Shown: piece by piece, positions 1 through 8,420 of the stretch | How positions within the stretch are numbered: the first letter of the stretch is position 1 | Layout: each line of letters begins with the position of its first letter | Origin: Promethearchaeota archaeon | Lineage (GTDB): Archaea; Asgardarchaeota; Lokiarchaeia; Sigynarchaeales; SOKP01 | Reading direction: 5' to 3' | NCBI GenBank assembly: GCA_016839635.1 | Contig: JAEOTV010000096.1 | Location: 1-63,820 of the forward strand | Length of the DNA stretch: 63,820 bases | Position numbers and translations under genes: made by a program | Notes under the pieces: generated by a model | The model's database searches: none | What the model saw: the letters and a program-made list of their open reading frames with translations, nothing else | Told to the model about the DNA's origin: nothing

Positions 1-1548
1 AGTTCCTTATTTTTTACTTTTATATATTCATTTCTTTTAGCTCGTTTATTTGTGGATGTTATTTGGGGGTATCTAATATTAGCAACTTCATATATTATGA
101 TAGTTGTAATTATTACATCACTATTACCACCTGGTCTCAATTTTACCTTAAATTACTATGTTCCAAGATATTTTGCTTTAAATGAAAAATCTAAAATAAA
201 ATCTTTAATCCGAAACACAGTTATAATAAAATTAGTTTTTTTAATTCCTATTTTTATTGTAAGTCTTCTAGTGTTTGTATTAATTTCTAATTTTCTTGTG
301 GATACTTTGGTTTCTCTCTTCTTTATCTTATCTCCTTGTATTTTAGTGAATAGTATGAATTATATTGTAGAAGCTATAAATCGAGGTTTTAATAAATTTA
401 ATTATAATTTCTTGTTTTTAATAGTAAAAAATATAATTCATATTATCCCTTTAGTTATTTTTTTTGTTTTTAGAATTAAAATTGAGATTGAAATTGCTGC
501 ATGGATAATCTTAATTTCAAGTTTAATTCCATTTGCTCTAAATTCTATTTTTGTTTTTATAATAGTTACCAGAATTAAATCATCTGGAAGTAAACCAGAC
601 TCATTTAAAGAAGATGTATCTAAAACATTCAATTATGGTGGTTATATGGGCTTCAATGATCTTATCGAAAGACTTTGGAAGGAAGGTCAAGTACAAGGAA
701 TTGGTTTTATTATATCTCCAGATGTTGTTACCGGATTTAATATCTCATTAAATTATCAAAAATTAAATGATTATGTTATTAACTCTTTTAATTTTCCATT
801 ATTGACCTCTTTTACAACTTTAAACACAAAAGAAAATTATGAGCAAATAGAGACGATTTATCGAATTACTTATAAAGTAACCTTATTTTTATTGCTAGTT
901 ATATCAGGTATTCTATTTTTTAGTGTAGAATTTGTTTTGGACTTTGTATTTCTTGAACACCGTTTAATATACTCAAATTTTCTTCGTTTAATTGTGCTTG
1001 CTTCAGTCTTTAAAATTTTAGCGACATTTGTACAAAGTCATTTAAATGCACAACATAAAGTAAAATTATCTTTGATTTTAAGAATTATTTATACCTCTTT
1101 TAGCATTCCTCTATTTTTTATCGGTCTTTTCTTTTTTAGGGTAGAAGGAGCAATCATCTATGGACTAATAATAGGAAATCTTCTTTCAATGATTATTCAA
1201 ATTTATGCTACTTACAAATATGGGAAAATTAAGTTGAATGTCAAAAAAATCATAATTCAATATATATCATTTTTTATTCCTTTATCTATTACAATAGTTT
1301 TAAAGGAATTTATATTCAATACGGCGACCGAGGGTTTTATTCTACTCCTAGGGTTATCATTGTTTAAAAACTTTGATTTCTTATCAATTTTTACATTTCT
1401 TATACTCTTTATCTTAATGAATTCTTTGTTAAGAACAGTTACTTCTTCTGATATTTCCTATTTTCAATCTCTTTTAGATAAAAATAGATTCTTTGATAAA
1501 ATTATGCTAAAAACTTTAAACTTTACAAAGAAATTCACTAGAAAGTAA
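1..1548 (+). CDS. Wzx-like oligosaccharide flippase, 5' end cut by window edge
   Basis: Multi-pass membrane protein of the polysaccharide flippase group (Wzx/MATE-like, MVF superfamily), expected to move lipid-linked glycan units across the cytoplasmic membrane. The frame is open from base 1. Its first residues, including SFLLARLFVDVIWGYLIL, align with residues about 32-58 of the complete paralogue at 6726-8375 (TFFIARLISKEAWGYLIL), so about 30 N-terminal residues lie outside the window and the GTG at 52 is an internal codon, not the start. About a dozen hydrophobic segments are visible. The C-terminal part matches the paralogue again (KIKLNVKKIIIQYI against KIKLNIKNMLIQYI), with a short basic tail. 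The family is clear from the paralogue and topology; the transported substrate is unknown. Confidence 0.82.
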   Translation, partial: SSLFFTFIYSFLLARLFVDVIWGYLILATSYIMIVVIITSLLPPGLNFTLNYYVPRYFALNEKSKIKSLIRNTVIIKLVFLIPIFIVSLLVFVLISNFLVDTLVSLFFILSPCILVNSMNYIVEAINRGFNKFNYNFLFLIVKNIIHIIPLVIFFVFRIKIEIEIAAWIILISSLIPFALNSIFVFIIVTRIKSSGSKPDSFKEDVSKTFNYGGYMGFNDLIERLWKEGQVQGIGFIISPDVVTGFNISLNYQKLNDYVINSFNFPLLTSFTTLNTKENYEQIETIYRITYKVTLFLLLVISGILFFSVEFVLDFVFLEHRLIYSNFLRLIVLASVFKILATFVQSHLNAQHKVKLSLILRIIYTSFSIPLFFIGLFFFRVEGAIIYGLIIGNLLSMIIQIYATYKYGKIKLNVKKIIIQYISFFIPLSITIVLKEFIFNTATEGFILLLGLSLFKNFDFLSIFTFLILFILMNSLLRTVTSSDISYFQSLLDKNRFFDKIMLKTLNFTKKFTRK

Positions 1549-1722
1549 AGAAATGCAATATTATAAATTTTAAAATATACTCCACTAGAAATTGAATTTT
1601 ATTTTCTTTTCTCAAAGAATGTATGATAAATCAAATTTTAATTAAGCTCCATCATCAAATATTGATATACAAGTGAAATTTTGATGTTTGAATGGAATAG
1701 ATGATTCTAAAGATTAGAAAAT

Positions 1723-2892
1723 TTAATTTAAAATTAACTTTTTATAGATATACTCAAAATTTTGTAAATTGTTTTTCCACAAATATTTAGATTTTATTGT
1801 ATTTATTCCATTCTCTTTAAATTCATTTCTTAATCTTTCATCTTTTAGAAGCTTTTTTATAGCTTTTTTATAGCAGAATATATTTTCAGTTTCACATAGA
1901 ATTCCGTTGTCCATATTTTTTACTAAATCTTTTACACCTGGAATGTTACTTGAAACAATAGGAACTTGATAAATCATTGCTTCCATCAAAACACCAGGTA
2001 ATCCTTCTCCTCTACTAGGAAAGAAAAAAATATCTGCTTGATTATAAAAATTATGAATATCTAGACGATTTCCTAAAAATTTAATCTTTTCTGATAGTCC
2101 TAAAGTTGAAACTAATTTAATTAATTTCTTTTTTTCTGGACCTTCGCCTACTAATACAAATTTAATGCTTTCATCTCTCAATAAAGTTGCTGTTTTTATA
2201 ATTAAATCAATACCCTTTCTCTTGTTAAGAAGTCCAATAAATAATACAATCTTTTCATCGGGTTTAATATTAAACAAATTTCTTATATTTTCATCTGAAG
2301 ATTTCGGTTTAAATTGAATCCCAGTAGGAGTAACTCTTATCTTCCTTTTAGGTATTCCCGAGGCTTCAGCATATTTAACAAATGAATCGCCATAAACCAT
2401 AATACAATTAGAAGCAATGAAGGCAAGTTTTCCTAAAGTTTTAAAAAATATTTTAAATAAGACATCCAGCATTGATGATACTTTAAAGGAATATGCTGGA
2501 AAGGTATCCATTGTGAGAATTAACTTTTTTTTTCTAAAAAATAATAGCTTTAATAAACAAATTATAAAAGTATTAGGATAAAAAGGAACCCATACATGAA
2601 TAATGTCATTTTCTTTTAATATTTTCCAACTTTTTCTAAAAAAATCCAGATTGGTCGGAATTGGCCATATAAATCCTGACGATTTTGACCATATAGGGTA
2701 AGTTAACAAATTTATATCTTCAAAATTATCATAATGCCTTGTATTCTCTCTTCTGACATTTGACTTTTCTCTGGGTGTTAAAATTGAAACTCTATATCCT
2801 TTTTTCTTTAATAGACTCATTATAAAGGCTATGGGTCGTCTAATATTGATGCCGGGATTTACATAACAGATATTTATGTAGTGATTACCCAT
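1723..2892 (-). CDS. Glycosyltransferase family 4 (GT4)
   Basis: GT-B fold retaining glycosyltransferase of family GT4, expected to act on the cytoplasmic face and add one sugar from a nucleotide donor. Visible: an N-terminal strand-loop (ICYVNPGINIRR), the start of the donor domain (KIVLFIGLLNKRKGIDLI), GEGPEKKKL, and the E-x7-E donor motif in GEGLPGVLMEAM near residues 295-305. At 389 residues it has the usual family length. The ATG at 2892 is well placed because the first beta strand starts within six residues. The gene converges on the flippase at 1-1548 and diverges from the GT2 at 3197. Sugar specificity cannot be read from the sequence. Confidence 0.9.
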   Translation of the reverse strand: MGNHYINICYVNPGINIRRPIAFIMSLLKKKGYRVSILTPREKSNVRRENTRHYDNFEDINLLTYPIWSKSSGFIWPIPTNLDFFRKSWKILKENDIIHVWVPFYPNTFIICLLKLLFFRKKKLILTMDTFPAYSFKVSSMLDVLFKIFFKTLGKLAFIASNCIMVYGDSFVKYAEASGIPKRKIRVTPTGIQFKPKSSDENIRNLFNIKPDEKIVLFIGLLNKRKGIDLIIKTATLLRDESIKFVLVGEGPEKKKLIKLVSTLGLSEKIKFLGNRLDIHNFYNQADIFFFPSRGEGLPGVLMEAMIYQVPIVSSNIPGVKDLVKNMDNGILCETENIFCYKKAIKKLLKDERLRNEFKENGINTIKSKYLWKNNLQNFEYIYKKLILN

Positions 2893-3196
2893 AAATAACA
2901 GAATATATTATAAAATTATTAATTATCTTTTTTAATCAATTATTTAAAACTTTAATTATCTTAGGTTAGAACAAATAATTATTTTTATGAAAGCATAGAA
3001 TGATAAATAAATTCAAAATTGAAAGTTTTTATTCACTACTAGTCTTAATCATATGGTTAATATAATAAATTTTAAATCTGTGAAATAGATTTATTTTTTA
3101 TATTACGAAATATTATTAAAAATATCAAGAGTTTGCATTCTTTTAGATTACCTCTCATAAATAAAAACTCATTAACTACATAATAGGAAAATTGCG
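2893..3196. other. Divergent intergenic region
   Basis: Intergenic stretch of 304 bases between a minus-strand GT4 and a plus-strand GT2. I see only AT-rich DNA with several TATA-like runs, presumably both promoters, and no coding remnant or clear hairpin. I could not place a promoter with confidence. Confidence 0.4.
3184..3188 (+). promoter_or_regulatory. Shine-Dalgarno-like TAGGA supporting a TTG start
   Basis: TAGGA ends 8 bases before the TTG at 3197. It supports the TTG as the start of the GT2 at 3197-4030, since the first in-frame ATG (3245) comes 16 codons later. The two paralogous GT2 genes at 19113 and 54096 also start with TTG behind a purine-rich motif, and their N-termini align from that codon. 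Confidence 0.45.
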
Positions 3197-4030
3197 TTGA
3201 ACTCATTATTACCCTCTCAGAAATCAAATTATGATTCTACAAAAATGAATAAAAAAGAGCAATATGCAAATTATCTTTTCCCTGATTTAAGCGTTAGTGT
3301 GGTAATTCCAGCATATAACGAAGAAATGAATATAGGGAAAACTATAGCAAGAATTCCAAAAAACATCTCTGATAAAATGGAAATAGTTGTAATAGATGAC
3401 GGTTCTGTTGATAATACGTATCAAATAGCAAGCAAATATGATGTAAACATCATTAGACATCCTAAAAATAGAGGTAATGGGGCAGCTACAAAAACAGGAT
3501 TAAATTATTGCAAAAAAAGAAAATGTGACATTGCTATCATACTGGATGGTGACGGACAACATGATCCTAAATATTTATGTAAATTTATAGAACCTATTTT
3601 TAAAGATAGCATTGATTTTGTTATTGGAAACCGATTTACATTTGAATATAAAATGAATGCATATAGAAAATTTTGCTCAAAATTAATGACTGCCTTTTAT
3701 TTTCTTCTACTTAGAAAAAAAATATCAGATCCTACCAATGGATATAGAGCATTATCTTCAAAATTAATAAATAACATTGGGTTTGAATCAGATTATTCTT
3801 TGACTCAAGAGATGCTTTTCAAAATTATTCCTAAATACAATTTTAAAGAAATTCCTGTCAAAGTATCTCAAAGAGAACATGGTCAATCATTTCTAAAATT
3901 AAAAAATTACTTTAGTAAAATAATCCTTTTCTTCATAAAATATTATATCTTTCCCAAAATCACATGGATTAGTCATAGATTATTAAGTAAGGAAACTAGA
4001 GAAAGAATGGGAAATCTCTTAAAAACTTAG
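3197..4030 (+). CDS. GT2, dolichol-phosphate-mannose-synthase-like
   Basis: Inverting GT-A glycosyltransferase of family GT2, close to polyprenyl-phosphate sugar synthases (DPM1/AglD/AglJ-like). It likely transfers one sugar from a nucleotide donor to polyprenyl phosphate. Motifs: VVIPAYNEE at about 35-43, DDGS at 67-70, GNGAATKTG near 93-101, the metal-binding DGDGQHDP at 117-124, and GNRF. The C-terminal 50 residues contain one hydrophobic stretch (KIILFFIKYYIF) that may dip into the membrane. It starts with TTG. It is one of three paralogues in the window (others at 19113 and 54096) and the most diverged. Its product could feed the GT-C protein encoded convergently downstream (inference). 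Confidence 0.88.
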   Translation: MNSLLPSQKSNYDSTKMNKKEQYANYLFPDLSVSVVIPAYNEEMNIGKTIARIPKNISDKMEIVVIDDGSVDNTYQIASKYDVNIIRHPKNRGNGAATKTGLNYCKKRKCDIAIILDGDGQHDPKYLCKFIEPIFKDSIDFVIGNRFTFEYKMNAYRKFCSKLMTAFYFLLLRKKISDPTNGYRALSSKLINNIGFESDYSLTQEMLFKIIPKYNFKEIPVKVSQREHGQSFLKLKNYFSKIILFFIKYYIFPKITWISHRLLSKETRERMGNLLKT

Positions 4031-4187
4031 ATTTTCTATAGTTTAAAAATAAATCTTATTACAAAAAACTATAAGTCTAATCAACAATAGATTGTTAAAT
4101 ATTCTTTGTAAATCCTATAAAAATCCCAAAGAATTGCTGGTTTCTTTTATTTTAAAAGATAAATTAATAATTCGTAATTCAATTTTT

Positions 4188-6473
4188 TTAAATGACCCAA
4201 TATAGCGGATTTTCTCTTCCATATTCATTTTTTGCAGAATATATCTTATTTAAATAAGATAAACTATAATATGTCTCAATTTCTTCATTTGTCAAGTGAC
4301 CGTATATTTCCCAACCTATAGCCAAATAATATTTATTATCTAACGTTATATAAACATCAGATTCATATTTGTTTTTTAGTCCCTGTAATATATTATGTCC
4401 AGTTTTGTTAAAATGATTATCAGGTGGTAATAAATTTAAATCATGTTTTAAAAAATAATGAATTTCATTACTTTGTAGCTCTCGGGAATAATTATCATAA
4501 GGATAATCATAAAAGATAAATATATAATTAAATCCAAATTCAGTAATAATAACACTTTTTTTGCTGTTATTTTCTGAATACCACTGAATTCCGTTTATTT
4601 CCTGGCCTTTTAAAGAAACGTCATTTATAGTAAAAAATTCATGTATATACGAAGAAAATAATGAGAAAGTGATAAAAATTATGAAAAATGCTTGAATTCT
4701 CTTTCTCGTGATCTTATTTATCTTTATAAGTTTATGGATATATGTAGTAAATCCTATAGCAATTATCGGAGAAGACAAATTAAATATTCTTACAAAATAG
4801 ATTTGACTTGGAAATATTATGTCAAAAATGAGCACTATTAATAACATTAACATTAAAAATAAGCCCCAAATTAATATTACTTTACCTTTAGGTTTCTTTT
4901 GAAACAAAATCAGACCCCATATGCCAAAAATGATTATAAACGTTAGTTCAATTACCACTAAGATAGTTATCATTGTCACATTGAAGAGAAAAACATTTCC
5001 AATAAAATACATAATAGTTATAACCGTTACTATAATAATTGAAATAGGAATTATATACTTATCTTCAAACTTTTTAAAAAATTTAGATTTTTCTCCAATA
5101 ATTGTTGATTTATATCTTCCTGTAGTAAATATAATTGATTTAATTATTCGCCATATTAAAAAAATCAATGGTAAAGCTAAAATACATGCTAGACAAACCA
5201 ACTCTTTCCAATATCTTCCAATTTCATGTAAAAACCAAAAATGTTCAGATCCAATACCAAAATAATAAAAAATTATAAAAATAATTGATAGAATAGACAG
5301 AATTATAAAATCTATACCTCTCTTAACATCATTAATAAAGTAAATGAAATACACACACATAAAGGATATTAACAATAATAATATGGTAAGAGAATGAGTA
5401 AGTGCAGCACTAATAAATACGATTACTATTAAGGAGTAATAAAATAAAATATCTTCAAATAATGTTTTTTTTGTAGGACCATTTGATTGAATAAAATTTA
5501 ATAATCTTGAATAAAGAAGATAAAAGATAAATAAACCTTGAATTAATGCTAAACTCGATGGCCAGTACTGATACATCATATAATTGAATCCTACATAAAA
5601 AAATTCTAAACAAAATATCCCAAATATTGCTAAATTTTTATTTTTGAATATTTTCAAAAATAGATTATAAAGAACTAATGCTGATATGAAAATGGTATAA
5701 AAAGGAAAGTATTTCGGGATTAAAGTTATTTCCACACCCGAGAAGAAATGTATTGTCGCACCAAATATGTGAAAACCTAAGCTACCATAATATTCATTTA
5801 AAGGTAAGTAATTCATTTTAGTTATCATTTTGATTATTGTGATGTGTAGCCAAGCATCAGTTCCATAAAAGAAATCAAATCTTACAATATTCAACAAGCA
5901 ATTCAATAGTAAGAAGATAATTAATAAAAAAACATTTAAATGAATTTTATTTTTAATTAGATTGAAAAATGAAAACCTATTTTTAATCAAATCTATGGAA
6001 AATGAACTCTTATAAGATTTGAATAAATTATATCTCTTTGTTTTGATTTCAATTAAAAAAATATATGCTATTGTTAAAAGAAATGTAAAGACTGTAGAAA
6101 TATATATAAAAAATCCTGTTATTTCATTTATAATTATAAAACTAAAATATCCTAATAATATATAAAATGCCAGATTAACTATTAACGTAAAACCTAATTT
6201 TTCTAAAATTGTATAATTTTTTTCTTTAAAAATTATAAAAAAGAGAGGATAACTCGGTAGGAAAAGAATACAATATATAGTACTTAAAATAACAGATGAA
6301 TTAAATAATAGATTTAAAAAGGAAATATTTGAGATTCCCAATACAATATTTAAATTAAGTAATTTAAATAAGATCATTAAAACTGTAAATATTGAACTCA
6401 AAAAACTAAGTAAAACTATTTTTTCTTTCAAAAAATACATGGCTTTAAGAGCTAAAACTTTAAAATTTCTCAT
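4188..6473 (-). CDS. Large polytopic membrane protein, probable GT-C glycosyltransferase
   Basis: A protein of 761 residues with roughly 14-16 hydrophobic segments and a soluble C-terminal tail of about 150 residues. Near residue 205, after a transmembrane helix, it carries FFYGTDAWLHI, and about 20 residues on NEYYGSLGFHIFGATIHF. An acidic residue in the first outer loop is the usual catalytic position in the GT-C superfamily (PMT, ArnT, Alg, STT3). The WWDYG motif of oligosaccharyltransferases is absent, so I do not call it AglB. It probably takes sugar from a polyprenyl-phosphate donor on the outer face. I cannot name the exact family. The start ATG at 6473 directly precedes the first hydrophobic region. 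Confidence 0.62.
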   Translation of the reverse strand: MRNFKVLALKAMYFLKEKIVLLSFLSSIFTVLMILFKLLNLNIVLGISNISFLNLLFNSSVILSTIYCILFLPSYPLFFIIFKEKNYTILEKLGFTLIVNLAFYILLGYFSFIIINEITGFFIYISTVFTFLLTIAYIFLIEIKTKRYNLFKSYKSSFSIDLIKNRFSFFNLIKNKIHLNVFLLIIFLLLNCLLNIVRFDFFYGTDAWLHITIIKMITKMNYLPLNEYYGSLGFHIFGATIHFFSGVEITLIPKYFPFYTIFISALVLYNLFLKIFKNKNLAIFGIFCLEFFYVGFNYMMYQYWPSSLALIQGLFIFYLLYSRLLNFIQSNGPTKKTLFEDILFYYSLIVIVFISAALTHSLTILLLLISFMCVYFIYFINDVKRGIDFIILSILSIIFIIFYYFGIGSEHFWFLHEIGRYWKELVCLACILALPLIFLIWRIIKSIIFTTGRYKSTIIGEKSKFFKKFEDKYIIPISIIIVTVITIMYFIGNVFLFNVTMITILVVIELTFIIIFGIWGLILFQKKPKGKVILIWGLFLMLMLLIVLIFDIIFPSQIYFVRIFNLSSPIIAIGFTTYIHKLIKINKITRKRIQAFFIIFITFSLFSSYIHEFFTINDVSLKGQEINGIQWYSENNSKKSVIITEFGFNYIFIFYDYPYDNYSRELQSNEIHYFLKHDLNLLPPDNHFNKTGHNILQGLKNKYESDVYITLDNKYYLAIGWEIYGHLTNEEIETYYSLSYLNKIYSAKNEYGRENPLYWVI

Positions 6474-6569
6474 TATCTAAAAATCTCAGTAATTCTATGA
6501 CAAAATTTTTGCTTCTAATTCATACATCATTTTTCATCAAATAAAGTTATTTTTTAATGAAAAAAAACC

Positions 6570-6577
6570 TTTATATG
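6570..6577 (+). promoter_or_regulatory. Candidate archaeal TATA box
   Basis: TTTATATG preceded by an A-rich run and CC (AAAAAAACC) resembles an archaeal BRE-TATA element. It lies in the 252-base divergent gap and points towards the flippase gene starting at 6726, leaving a leader of roughly 120 bases. No transcript data support it. Confidence 0.3.
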
Positions 6578-6725
6578 ATTTAGTCACCCTTAATTTAAGT
6601 TTAAGTCTGAATTTTTTCTAAGAAATTCCTTCCGTTCAGGAGTATATTATTTTCATTAAGATTTAATTCTAATATTTCGTTTATTTGAATTATTTATTAT
6701 TATTAATTATCAAGTAGATGCTTTA

Positions 6726-8375
6726 ATGTCTCATAACGATATGGATGAAACTGATAAAATTACAATGGAACATAGATATCTCGCAAAAAATTCATTTTAT
6801 TCTATCTTAAATACTTATAGTACTTTTTTTTTTACTTTGATTATAACCTTCTTTATTGCTAGGTTAATTTCTAAGGAAGCTTGGGGTTATCTAATTCTAG
6901 CTAATTCTTATATCCTTATTATTACAATAATTCTAACTTTTTTACCACCAGGATTAAATCAAACCTTAAATTATTTTATTCCGCAATATTATTCATTAAA
7001 CCAGATAAACAGATTGAAATCTCTTATCAAATATTCACTTCTTTTAAAAGTCATATTTTTAATTCCTGTGTTTTTTATAAGTTTTTTACTTTTTATTTTG
7101 TTATCAGAATTGTTTGCAATAAATCTAACAGAAGATAATTTAAACCTTTTATTTCTGTTATCGCCACTTATAATAATAAATAGTATGGAAATTGTATTTA
7201 ATTCTATTAATCAAGGATTCAACAAATATAACCTTCTTTTTATTTTACTCATAATAAAATATTCAATATACATGGGATTTTTAGCTTATTTTTTTTTTTT
7301 AATTCATACGATTACGCTTGAAATCTTAGTCATAACTAATGTAATATCTTCATTAATCTCTTTTATATTAAACTTCTTAATTATTTTAAAAACCTACTTC
7401 AAAATTAAACCTGATAATCAAAAACTTAAATTATCTAAAGAGGATTTAAGGAGAATTATAAAATATGGTATTCCAGTAAGGATAGGGAAAATTTTTACAG
7501 AAATTTGGGTTGAGATTCAAACACAAGCAATAAGTATATTTGAAACATCAGACCAGATTACAGGTTTTAATATCTCAAAAACCTATTTATCCATCTCTGT
7601 TAATCTTCTTTCTTCATTATCTTCACCATTAACAATTTCTTTTTCAAGAATTCTAGCTCGAAATGAAAAAAATCAAATTACACCATTATTTAATCTTTTT
7701 CTAAAATACTCTTTATTTATATATCTAATAATAACGGGAATCTTATTCTATTTAGTTGACTTTTTTATAGTTGTATTATTAGGAGACTCCTATTTGGTTT
7801 TTTCAGAACTCATAAAAATATATCTATTCTCATATTTATTCTTGATTTTTGCCAGTCCATTTGATGCTCTAATGTTAGCTACAGATAAAGCAAAATATAT
7901 CGCTCAAATTAGGTTTTATGGTTTTTTGGTACGTACACCGTTGTTTTTTATTTTATTAATAAATTTTGGAATGATTCCTGCATTCTATGGTATATTAATT
8001 AGTAATTTTTTGTATGGAATGGGTTATTTATTATTCACTATTAAAATTGGCAAAATCAAACTTAATATTAAAAACATGCTTATCCAATATATTGTATATT
8101 TTGCCACTTTGAGTATTACATTAATATTACATAATCTATTTCTCTATGAATGGAACTATTTGATACTACAACAATTAAATCTTCTCTTTTTTAAGAATTT
8201 CCATTTCTTATCTTTAATTATATTTGTATTACTTTTCCTTCTCTTGAATATAATTTGTAAAATTATTACTAGAAAAGACATTGAGAATTTACAAAGTTTC
8301 TTTAATAAAGAAAAAAAACTTCATAGATTTAGTAATAAAGCTTTGAATTTACTAAAAAAAATTTTCAGAGATTAA
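6726..8375 (+). CDS. Wzx-like oligosaccharide flippase
   Basis: A 549-residue polytopic protein of the Wzx/MVF flippase group with about 14 predicted transmembrane helices. It would export lipid-linked glycan units. Family-like features are a soluble N-terminal stretch of about 20 residues, FFIARLISKEAWGYLILANSY after helix 1, and LPPGLNQTLNYFIPQYYSL near residue 75. It is a full-length paralogue of the partial gene at the left edge, with similarity along the whole chain. The ATG at 6726 gives a hydrophilic N-terminus; the methionines at 6 and 14 are alternatives. It diverges from the GT-C gene at 4188-6473 and converges on the pyruvyl transferase fusion. Two flippases in one locus suggest either two glycans or a recent duplication. 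Confidence 0.87.
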   Translation: MSHNDMDETDKITMEHRYLAKNSFYSILNTYSTFFFTLIITFFIARLISKEAWGYLILANSYILIITIILTFLPPGLNQTLNYFIPQYYSLNQINRLKSLIKYSLLLKVIFLIPVFFISFLLFILLSELFAINLTEDNLNLLFLLSPLIIINSMEIVFNSINQGFNKYNLLFILLIIKYSIYMGFLAYFFFLIHTITLEILVITNVISSLISFILNFLIILKTYFKIKPDNQKLKLSKEDLRRIIKYGIPVRIGKIFTEIWVEIQTQAISIFETSDQITGFNISKTYLSISVNLLSSLSSPLTISFSRILARNEKNQITPLFNLFLKYSLFIYLIITGILFYLVDFFIVVLLGDSYLVFSELIKIYLFSYLFLIFASPFDALMLATDKAKYIAQIRFYGFLVRTPLFFILLINFGMIPAFYGILISNFLYGMGYLLFTIKIGKIKLNIKNMLIQYIVYFATLSITLILHNLFLYEWNYLILQQLNLLFFKNFHFLSLIIFVLLFLLLNIICKIITRKDIENLQSFFNKEKKLHRFSNKALNLLKKIFRD

Positions 8376-8420
8376 GAATTGTTTTTTATTAAAACCTATT
8401 TTTTTTAAAATAATAAATTT
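8376..8420. terminator. U-tract termination region between convergent genes
   Basis: The 45-base gap between two convergent stop codons holds two T-runs on the plus strand (a 6-T run near 8383 and an 8-T run near 8400), followed by AAAATAATAA. Archaeal transcription often ends at such oligo-T tracts without a strong hairpin. Proposed from sequence alone. Confidence 0.3.

Noticed and set aside
4921..5265. Open frame of 114 codons antisense to the GT-C gene at 4188-6473
   Set aside because: Hydrophobic codons read backwards often leave open frames rich in Ile and Lys; nothing else supports it.
4188..6473. Oligosaccharyltransferase (AglB/STT3)
   Set aside because: The size and topology would fit, but no WWDYG-type motif is present in this or any of the other four large membrane proteins.
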